This document shows positions 32,101 through 64,000 of a DNA stretch of 64,000 nucleotides, piece by piece. The translations under genes were made by a program, and so were the position numbers. A model generated the notes under the pieces. That model was not told the DNA's origin and did not search any database. It worked only from the letters and a program-made list of their open reading frames with translations. Source of the DNA: Coturnix japonica (lineage: Eukaryota > Chordata > Aves > Galliformes > Phasianidae); contig NC_029532.1 in assembly GCF_001577835.2 (NCBI RefSeq), forward strand, positions 3,720,001 to 3,784,000, written 5' to 3'. Numbering within the stretch: the stretch's first letter is position 1; each line of letters starts with the position of its first letter.

Positions 32101-34160
32101 GGACAATCACTAACGTGAGTCCTTTGCAATTCACTTCAGGTGACTTTCTTGACGTCTGCCATGTCCCAAGTGGAGAAGGAACGAGAAGAGATGAGGCAAC
32201 AGTTGGCTGCTCAGAAGCAGCAGTGCAGAAACCTCCTGCAGCAAATAGCAGCTCTTCGGCAGGAGCAGCAGCGTAACATCACACTGAGTGAAGGTAAATC
32301 TTGGGTACAGTGTGAGTATGGAGATGTGCCCCAACCTGGCCCTGACCTCTGTGAAACAGTCCTATGGGTTTTGTGAACGAATCATGCTTAAGCAGGCACT
32401 GTCAACTACAAATGTCCTTTCCAGATTCCACTATGGGTAGTGTTCCAGTAGAGGTTCATGAGGCTTTAAAAACTGCCATGGAGAAACTACAGGTAAGCAA
32501 AGGGTCTCCTCTTTCTGCCCCTCTGCCTCACTTAGCTCAATTTGCACCCAGTGCCAGACTCTTGAATCACACACGTGTTGCAGGGGAATAAGTAGCAGCT
32601 GTTCCATGATAATAACCTAATTCCTAAGAAGTGGCTTTCCTCATGACTTGTCTCATCATAGCTGAGCTTCCCCTGCCCTGCCCAAAGACTGTAAGGGCCT
32701 AATGCCCATTCCTGGTCTCTTCCTAAAGAAGTAGATGAAAAATAGACAGACTTCACCGTGCTGAGACGAAGCAGATCTCTCCAAGATCTGCAGACTAAGT
32801 GTGACCACAGTTGTGCTGGCCCAGCAATGAGAAGGCACTTTGTTCCCTCAGTCCTTCTGCTTCCCAATATGCAGAGATGCTTTGCTCTGCCTTCTGTAGC
32901 TCTGTTCCTTTTTACTGCCAAATCAGAGTAGTTGTAAAGGCAGCACAATTTGTTCCCTGGGCTCAGACAGCTGTGAATGGAGGGTGCTGTCTTTAACACG
33001 GGTATTCCCATATGTGAGCAGCTGAGGTGACTCACACCAATTTTTGTGTCCAGGCCCGTTTCACAGATCTGATACAGGAGAAAGCTGATCTGAAGGAACG
33101 GCTGGAAGAGCTGGAACATCGCTGCATACAGCTGTCTGGGGAAACAGACACCATTGGTACGTTTATACAACACAACACAAACCTGGGCTTTGGGATCTGA
33201 GTCTGCCACATGCCGAATGGTTCAAGTCTTGCTACCTAGCTATGCTAGGCTTCCAATCCACAGCTGGATCTTCAGGCAGCATAGGTTTATGCTCACAGTA
33301 TGGCTTGTACATCAATCTCACTTATTCCTTATGCTTCTCTTGTGTTCCAGGGGAATATATAGCATTATACCAGAGTCAAAGGGCTATCCTTAAACAGCGG
33401 CACCAGGAGAAAGAGGAGTACATCAGCAGGCTGGCTCAGGATAAGGAGGAGATGAAGGCAAGGAATCTCTTCTGTAGTACTACAGACACAGCATACACTT
33501 ATAGGCAGGCCTGGGGGATACCTGCACAATGTAAACCTTCCTTTGTTGTTCTTGAGCTGGCTTTAATTTTGAAGTTTTAACAGTGGCAAAACAGCAAGCT
33601 GGATATGCACGCTGCTTAAGTTTTCCTTTGCTTTGGTGCAGGTAAAATTACTGGAACTGCAGGATTTAGTGATGCGTCTGGTCAAGGAAAGAAATGAATG
33701 GTACAGCAAGTATGTAGCAGCTGCTCAAAACCCAGAGCTGTTAGCAAGCCAGAATGAAAACGCACTGCCAGTGGAGAGGCGCATTGAACTGAACGCTACA
33801 GATGGAGAAGGTAAGCTGGAGGCAGAACAAGTTATATCAAATGGAATAACCCAAAGTCTCTGTGTGTGGATGGGAGGAGTTACCTGCCTGTCTTCTGTGT
33901 TCCTCACAGGGTTACGAGAAGTGAATTTAGCAGACGAAGCAGAGCAAGACGCTGCTGCTCTTCATCAATCCAGTTTCTACCCTATTGACACTAAAGCTGC
34001 TCAGCCAAGCCAAGAGGACCCTACAGCAAAGCAAATAATGCAGCTCCTCAGAGAAATCCAGAACCCTCAGGAGAGGTCGGGCTCCTTGCTGGAAAACCCC
34101 TGCATTCCATTCTTCTATCGTGCTGATGAGAATGACGAGGTCAAAATCATGGTGGTTTAA
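17118..34160 (+). CDS. GOLGA2: Golgin GM130 (golgin subfamily A member 2), complete, 28 coding exons
   Basis: Coding exons: 17118-17165, 18494-18616, 18936-19016, 21096-21230, 21811-21854, 21986-22049, 22511-22570, 23012-23092, 24851-24889, 25553-25615, 25853-25946, 26609-26715, 27317-27375, 27722-27863, 28585-28674, 28837-28944, 29039-29126, 29613-29959, 30423-30536, 30845-31069, 31280-31379, 31472-31560, 32140-32293, 32425-32492, 33054-33156, 33351-33457, 33642-33810 and 33910-34160. They sum to 1,050 residues. GM130 is a cis-Golgi coiled-coil tether that binds p115 and importin through its basic N-terminus and GRASP65 through its C-terminus. Seen here: [11 protein letters not shown] at the N-terminus, long heptad-rich central coils, [16 protein letters not shown], and the conserved end [21 protein letters not shown], a hydrophobic C-terminal ligand as in mammals. 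Intron 26 has a GC donor and exon 18 a NAGNAG acceptor. The 81-nt exon 3 is in phase and could be a cassette. The acidic Glu run of human GM130 is absent. Confidence 0.96.
17182..17373 (+). repeat. 20-bp minisatellite in GOLGA2 intron 1, about 9.5 copies
   Basis: The unit is GTGTTGTGCTGTGTGGGGCC, with T/A variants (TGTGTGG or TATGTGG) in alternating order. It starts only about 16 bp after the exon 1 donor. Strand asymmetry is strong, with G and T on the RNA-like strand. It creates spurious open frames rich in Cys, Gly and Val. Confidence 0.95.
17846..18067 (+). mobile_element. CR1 LINE 3' end in GOLGA2 intron 1
   Basis: This is the best preserved CR1 in the window. It contains AGTTCTTCACTAGGAGAGTG, GGAACAGGCTGCCCAGGGAG, TTGGAGGTGTTCAAGGCCAG and GAGGTCCCTTCCAACCC, and ends in the two-copy tail CATTCTGTGATTCTGTG. 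It is 5'-truncated, as most CR1 copies are, and noncoding. Confidence 0.95.
24987..25160 (-). mobile_element. CR1 LINE 3' fragment in GOLGA2 intron 9
   Basis: A reverse-oriented CR1: ATAGAACTGTGGGATCATTT, then AGGTTGGGAAAGACTG, then ATCATCAAGTAAAGTCCTACC and a diverged interior. This is the reverse complement of the usual CR1 3' end. Confidence 0.85.
27525..27703 (+). mobile_element. Diverged CR1 LINE 3' fragment in GOLGA2 intron 13
   Basis: Sense-oriented CR1 remnants (CAGTACCCAGGGAGGCTG, CCATCCTTGGAGTGTTC, TTTCTTCCAGTCAACATTTC) end about 18 bp before exon 14 (27722). The element's 3' end therefore contributes sequence immediately upstream of that exon's acceptor tract. Confidence 0.75.
33458..33463 (+). 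other. GOLGA2: Noncanonical GC 5' splice site of GOLGA2 intron 26
   Basis: Exon 26 ends ATG AAG at 33457 and the intron starts GCAAGG. Exon 27 resumes at 33642 with GTA AAA TTA, giving the conserved EEMKVKLLELQ. A GT donor further on (33475 region) would not restore the frame. The flanks (AAG before, AAGG after) fit the strong U1 pairing typical of GC-AG introns. Confidence 0.85.
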
Positions 34161-34862
34161 GTAGCACCAATTCTTATTTACGGAGATTTTCTATGAGCCT
34201 GCAAGGACTAAACTGACTTGTACGTGCCCATACTGCTGCTCAGCACCCTTGGTCAGAACAGTGATCTGCTGTAAAGATGGCAGGAAAGAGGGATTGCATC
34301 AGATGGAACTCAGCATCATTCCTGCTCTTCCCTCTGTTACTTGGTGTGCTTGGAGCACAGCTGAGTGGCGCTGGCTCTTCAGCTGGGCCTGGTGCAGGTT
34401 GGGGGGAAGGGACTCTGTGACTTATGGCAAATTCCTTGAGCCCTTGTCCTGTACCCCCGACCCCTCATCCATCAGTCACGACTGTAACCTGCCAACTTCC
34501 TTCTGAGGCTCCCAAAGTCACTAACTTAACTCTGGTAACAAACTCTTGGGATGGTTGGTTTTGTTTCGCACCGCGCATCTTAAAACTTCCTACTTTCTTC
34601 CTCTTGCAAACCAGCCTTGAACAGCCACAAGGTGCAGGCTTCTGGTTAGTTATGCAGCACACAGAGCTTCATTCAGCGCTAGGGGCCGGGCTGAGGGCTG
34701 CCTTCAGAGTCTTCTTGGTTACTTGACAAAGCTTTATGTGATTAGCAGGAGCTGGGGGTGGAAACGTAACTGCACTTTGAAGGATGATGTGTTTCACTTG
34801 TGTGTGTCCGAAGGTTTTATTTATTTAAGAAAATGGGAGAAATAAGTAAAAGGAAACCACTT

Positions 34863-34868
34863 AATAAA
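34863..34868 (+). promoter_or_regulatory. GOLGA2: GOLGA2 polyadenylation signal (AATAAA)
   Basis: AATAAA lies about 700 bp after the GOLGA2 stop and is followed by a GT/T-rich stretch (GTGCTTTGTTTTG), the expected downstream element. The 3' UTR is 34161 to about 34890. Confidence 0.85.
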
Positions 34869-34890
34869 CGTGCTTTGTTTTGAATTCCTG

Positions 34891-36760
34891 AACTCCAGGT
34901 TATCTATTGCTTAAATGCCTTCTCCCATTTTGGTAAGAAACACATTAAACGGGTGGAATCCAGCATCCTTTTCTCCCTGCTCATACTGCTGGCACACAGC
35001 AACAGAACAGGACCCAACAAAGCCTCCAAGCTGGGAGCCTCGCTAAGGAGAAAACGTGTGCAGAGCTCCTGAAGTGGCTGCATTGTGGCTCCCTTCGGTG
35101 TACAGACTTCAGGTGATACCCACAGCTAAAGGCTCAGGCACAAAATGCCTCTTGTAAATACAGCTGCAGCCTCAGCACAGAGCTCTGGGCAGAACCAGCT
35201 CTGAGTGCAGCAGCCATGCAATCCATGCAATCCCACAGCACAACCCTGGGCTCAGGGTGGTGGAAGCTGAGAGCTGCAACTGCATGAATGCAGAATCTAT
35301 TCTTGCATTTATCAACCACAACAAAGGAAAAAGAAACCAAACCAAACCTAGGAAAAAAACCCTATTTCTCAGTGTCCAGGTGGCTGAGCTTTAGAGCAAT
35401 ACTTTCTATTTTAATGCCAAAAGTAGACTGAAGCTTTTAAAATGGTTCGTTTTGTTCTCCCCATCCCCAAAAAGAAAAGCGCGTATGGAACCATTAGTGC
35501 TTCCCTGTGAACCCACCCGAGGAATGTGGAGTTGCTTTTCTTTGAACTCTTCATCTGAATGTCTCCTGTGCTGTCTGTGAATGGCACAACACGAGCGCTG
35601 TACATACGGGACCTGTATAAAATGCTGTACATTGCTGGAGGGAAGGCTGGCCTGCAGGCTGGAGCTGCTGTAATCTGTATCATACCTAGAAGGGGCGGGG
35701 TGCGACTTAAATAGATGGTTATAAGAGGAATAAATATTTATTGGGTGCTCTGCTCTGTGAAGGAGACCATTGAACAGCTCTGCGGGCTGGTGCAGAGGCG
35801 ACTTAATGCTGTTACAAATACGCTTCCTGAATAAACTCATTCAGATGGGGACGGGCTGGATGTGTTCTGTTCACATCTCCTTCAAATCTGGCAAAGAAAC
35901 ACAACCAAACTCTTCCCTATTCAAAACAAACAACAAACAGGCACAGCTCTACAAACTGCTGCCCTTTCCACATCGCTTTCATGAATGTTTCCTTGTAGCC
36001 ACAGCTCTGCCAGGCCTGAGATTTCTCTCCAGGCTTTTAGCTTCAACCATCAACATGTTCAATGGGCTGCAGGCAGTGGGGTCTGCCTTCCTGCCTGGCC
36101 CAGGGAGCTGCTGTTCCCACTGTAACATCAACCAGCAGATAACAGGGTTCTGCTGTGCAGTGCAAGTAACTCTGCTTACCTTAACTACAGTTTCAGCGGA
36201 CAATGTTCTTAAAGAACAAGCCTGTGTGTCACACCAGGGGTAGAGAGAAGCAATAGGACAGAGCAGGGCAAAGACAGGAACAGGAGCACCAGGATGTGGG
36301 CTGCTCCCCCAACCCCCACCACAATTAGGAGCTCAGGGGAGACGTGGCTCCAAGCCTTAGCAGGGAGCTCCCACCCACCCCACGGCAGCAGCAGTGGGCT
36401 GCATTCACAGCCAGGCCCAAAGCACAGCTCCTGCCAGGGAAACCACAGCTCTTTGGCCATTTGCTGCATCCCACAGACAGGCCTATGTGCAAACACCACT
36501 GTAAGGACCGAGGACGTGGTGTGCAGGACTCCCACCTTCTGTGTTGTCACCGATGCACCTCACTGCACATTCCTTTGCCTTCACCTCTGCACCCGCCGAG
36601 CTGCCACCAACGCCTGGCTGCTGCTGCACATCCATGCCTCTGTTCCTACCATGCATGCAGAGCTTTCTAAGCTTTATAGGACAAAAAGACTTGGTTATAA
36701 TCAAAGAGGTTGGAAATCACCCAGAGAAAGAGCAAGAAAAAGAGCAAGAGAAAGAGAGAT
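34891..36760. other. Tail-to-tail intergenic region between GOLGA2 and DNM1
   Basis: No exon chain or known repeat was seen. The palindromic AATAAATATTTATT near 35729-35742 offers a poly(A) hexamer on both strands and could serve longer DNM1 or GOLGA2 3' UTR forms. Purine-rich (AAAGAGC)n-like simple sequence occurs at about 36722-36760. A 144-codon minus-strand open frame at 35406-35840 has no recognisable similarity. Confidence 0.5.
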
Positions 36761-36763
36761 GGT

Positions 36764-36808
36764 TTTATTCTAGTTGTAGAGTCCGTTATACAGAAACGAT
36801 AGTTTATT
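36764..36808 (-). promoter_or_regulatory. DNM1: Two DNM1 polyadenylation signals
   Basis: Minus-strand AATAAA occurs at 36808-36803 and again at 36769-36764, about 525-570 bp after the distal DNM1 stop. Two tandem hexamers suggest closely spaced alternative cleavage sites. Which one is used is unknown. Confidence 0.65.
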
Positions 36809-37332
36809 TCATCCAGTTAAACAAGAGAGACAATAGATCACGGACTGCAGCACAGCTACCACCAGCACCGAGACGTTCACCCACAGCTCTGGGGTAACAC
36901 AGGAACCCAACTGCACACAGCAGAACACTGAACAGTCGGCTCAAGAACTCAACACTGGGGTTCAATTCACTTCTCGGGGTGTGTGTATACATATACGTAC
37001 GTAGATCGATATTCTTTCCCTACTTAAGCGTTTCCTAATATCCACATGGAAGCACAAAACGGCTTTAAACACCTGGACATATATAGATTTTCCATCTTTA
37101 TATATATATATATTTATAGATATTTATAACAGTAAAGATATGTTTCTCGTTACTACAATTTAAACTCCTCGAAGCAGCTGGGAATCAAAAAACAGCTTCA
37201 CTACAGTCACAGCCCATAGGTGAGTGTGTGTGTCACAAATACAAACAGAGCAAACCACGGGTGAGAGCTGAGTCAGAACACTCCGGGACAGAACAGCTAT
37301 AGAGCAGGCAAAGAGTCTCGGAGGGAGCAGCA

Positions 37333-61050
<23,718 letters not shown>

Positions 61051-64000
61051 CTGCAGGAGAGAGAAAACACGTGCACAAGGGAAAGGGAGGTATAAAGGCA
61101 GCGGGGGGCACAGCCCCCTGCACGTAGGCATGCACACATACACCCTGCAATCAGTTTGTTCTATTGTTTAAAGGGGAGTTCTGAAAAGCTGGACTTGCAG
61201 ACAGATTTTCCAAGTTTCTGAAGGTCTGCTGAAGGCAAATTTAATTAATGGAATAAATCCTCCTCTCTCCTACAGCAACTTCTAAGTGAGACCTACACCA
61301 AAGCTACCATATCTGACTCTTTTCAGATGTGAACACACCAGTTCACATTTGTAGATACTTTTCTCATTAAGCAAATTAAAACAATTGTTTTGGGTGTTCA
61401 GCGTCTCATTGCCTACAGAGGTGAAAGGCCTGCTGCTACAAACAGCTAAATTCTATGGGATGTCTCCCCGGGGACAGAACTGGATCTCAGTGCCCATTTG
61501 CTGGGGTATTAAATGAAAGCACTTCTCCATCAGCATCTGCAAGTAGAGACAGAAGGTCTGGCAGACTGCAAGGAAGGCTGTGCTCTGCTCTGGGCATCCA
61601 GGTGCTGCTCTCCACCTTTGCTGGGCAGGACTCAGGTCTATAATCACATCATACCCACAACATTCTATTTCTTTCTACATTACTGAGAAGGGAATTAATT
61701 CCTGAGTACACTTTACTGACTGCATTTAGAGAGAAGCATCCAAAGACCACACATGAGAAACCCTCCACAATGAACACCCTTAAAGCACCCAGTACCTGCA
61801 TTTCTAACAACCAGCCACAAAGTCTCAAAACCTTTCAGCACCCTTGCAAACCAAGTGAGCTGCAATAGCTTGGAATTGGATTTGAGAACTAGCTTTGAGA
61901 ACTAGCTTTGAGACTGCCTATTGCCAAGCGTGGAGCTTGTTTTGAACACCAACAGCTCTGCAGAGGCAGGAAAAAAAAGCAAGAGGCAGCGTTAGTTCCC
62001 CAGCACCACTTTGTCTTGAAAGTGCAAACTGGGTGTTCTCCATGGTCTTTATGGTTCAGGCAGCTGGTTGCTTCATAGATACACACAAGCAAAGCTTCCT
62101 GTTTCCTTGGGGGAAAGGAGGGTTGGCAAAGGATAAATAGGAAAGTTATGTCAAACAGAAAAACAGGAAGTTGGAAAATCTCTAAGCAAGTCTCAGCTTT
62201 TTTGCTTCAAATAAAGAAAAAAAAAAATAGTCAAACAAAACACACATGGACCCTCTCCCTGCCACCCCCACCCCCCACCATTCCAAAGGCAGACAAAGAA
62301 AACACATTATGGTTTATTCAGAACCCAGGTCATCCAACAACATTAATGTGCAAAAAGAAATTGAGAGCCATTAGTCCCCATGCAGCAGCAGATTCTACTC
62401 CCAAGCATGCGTAGGAAAAGCAAAGGCAGGCAAAGAAAAGAGACACGGACAAGCCACGAGATATCACAGCCACCAGGGAACATGCAGTAGGGCATAGAGG
62501 GACAAGGAGTTATCAGCAGTATGAACAGCACCCAGAAATGCCATGACTCTGAAAGACAGGAGAGCAGGGACCCTTTGAGGGGCTAAGTCTGTCAGCCTGG
62601 GATCACATCACAGTTCAAGCAGGTTTTCAATTCTGTTTCAGCTGGATTTTCCTGTCCGATTAAATACAAACTCACAGCCCTCTTTGAAAACCATTTTGTC
62701 CCAATATTTCTTAGCTCCTCTCTCTGCACGTTCCAGCAGTCCATGCCAGCACACTGAAGATCGACCTTCAGGCCTTCCCTGCATCTGTAAGATGCTGCGG
62801 TGCAGTCTGGCACAGAAGTTCCTGCTTTTGGAACAACACTGGCTAGGGATGCTGCCCTCTCAAAACTAAGGCTCTGTGTGCTTGTACTGTACCAGCTTTC
62901 TTTTGATTTTGGAGCTGCTCTCCGTTTAGCCAACTAGAAGCAGCTCAGGATCAGATCAGGTAGAGAATGCCTGTTAATGGCAACCTGTGCTTCAGCCCTC
63001 AGCTCTAATAACCCACTGGCTGCAAATCTCTCTTCAGACAGGAAAGCTGTGCTTCCATCGCACTCAAGGAACAGATGGGTTTGCCTACGTTCGTTAGTAC
63101 TCTCGTATTATTCCATCTATGCAGCCTTATTAACCACACACAAAGATTTCTTCACCGTCTGGGGTGAAACGAAATAATTGCGACAGCACACAAACAACAG
63201 CACACAATAGTTCAGAACAGCAACAAACCAAGGCTACAGGACCGCTCAGCTAATTCAAAAGGTGTTAGCCCAAGCTGCCTTCCTTCCACGAAGCCTTGCA
63301 GGGCTTGGTTCAAAGGTTTGGCCTTGACGTCTGAAAGGCAGCAGCAATCCACACCGCAGTGGGCTGAGTGTTACCTTACAATTAGCATCAGTCCTGAAGT
63401 AGCCTTTTCCAGATGCCTCCCCTAATAGGGCATGCTCTCATCCAGGTGAAGCAGCTAGGGCTATAACATGCAAGATAAACACTGCGAATCAGTTAATGCC
63501 CCTGGGCAGTTACTAGCCTTTGTGTGAAGCCATCAGAATGCACCTGACACTGATTGCTAACCACTAGGGTCTATGGCAGTTTCAGAGAACTAGCTTTCTA
63601 CCCTCTTTCAGAGTGAGCAGTGGGCAAGATAGAGGCAAGACAGCCTTCTTACCAGATGTAGACATCTGTATTTACATATTAGCAAAGCCTTCCTTTTGTG
63701 TCATCCCCCCCCCCAATATTACTATCACTAGATATAGTAACTCAAGCAGTTATTTCTCTTAGAGTCACTCATCCCTAACATTCACCTCTCTGGCCTCTCA
63801 GGCTAAATTCCATCACAGCCCTTAGCATCCTACAACACTAATGATACGACCCAACAACACAGCTGGGATTCTACAGGTGGTGTTCTCATGATTCTTCTCC
63901 CTGCAGCACCTACAGGAGCCATCTTCTGTCAGATACAGATAATAGTGCCAAACAAATCAAAGCCTTCAAATAAAACCCATAAGGAAAACAGGCTGGAATG
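61051..64000 (-). other. DNM1: DNM1 intron continuing beyond the window
   Basis: No further dynamin exon was found between the acceptor at 61051 and the right edge. The next upstream exon (end of the middle domain) should lie past 64000. Low-complexity spots include a C-rich CCACCCCCACCCCCCACC tract near 62263-62279 and a C run near 63706. No CR1 or gene on either strand was recognised. Confidence 0.6.

Noticed and set aside
35406-35840. 144-codon minus-strand open frame between GOLGA2 and DNM1
   Set aside because: No similarity or splice or promoter context. It may lie in an extended DNM1 3' UTR.
62592-62933. 113-codon minus-strand open frame near the right edge, considered as a missing DNM1 exon or transposon fossil
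   Set aside because: It does not resemble the dynamin middle domain, has no proper splice context, and no family motif was recognised.

Overview
This is vertebrate nuclear DNA, almost certainly from a bird and most likely a chicken-type (galliform) microchromosome. The genes have many exons with GT-AG introns that are mostly short, promoters sit in CpG islands, and the only recognisable interspersed repeats are CR1 LINE fragments ending in the avian ATTCTGTG-type tail. From memory, the gene order matches human 9q34.11 and the bird counterpart on chromosome 17. The species and chromosome are inferred, not read directly.

Layout, left to right. SLC27A4 (fatty acid transport protein 4, minus strand) occupies 195-5863 and runs off the left edge, so its 3' exons are missing. 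An intron-containing tRNA-Arg(UCU) gene follows at 6222-6313 on the plus strand. COQ4 (minus, complete, coding 7448-10471) and TRUB2 (plus, complete, coding 10520-12814) are head to head with only 48 bp between start codons. SWI5 (minus, coding 15321-16973) and GOLGA2/GM130 (plus, coding 17118-34160, 28 coding exons, about 1,050 residues) form a second head-to-head pair, with 144 bp between start codons. DNM1 (dynamin-1, minus) fills 36.8 kb to the right edge. Only its 3' part is present: end of the stalk, PH domain, GED and proline-rich domain with two alternative C-termini. The GTPase exons lie beyond position 64000.

A miR-199 hairpin (53611-53700) lies on the plus strand, antisense within a large DNM1 intron, as is known for the miR-199/dynamin loci of other vertebrates.

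The genes have unrelated jobs: lipid uptake, coenzyme Q assembly, mitochondrial RNA modification, RAD51 mediation, Golgi tethering and endocytic scission. They are linked by ancient synteny and shared promoters rather than by a pathway. I see no retrovirus-like element, CRISPR array or horizontally acquired island. The points that most deserve a second look are structural: a tandem array of four 5' splice sites in COQ4 intron 1, an acidic GAG-repeat tract near the mitochondrial targeting region of COQ4, two minisatellites (one grown inside a CR1), two 12-nt DNM1 microexons, a GC-AG intron and a NAGNAG acceptor in GOLGA2, YY1-like motifs at three start codons, and a possible spliced host exon for miR-199.
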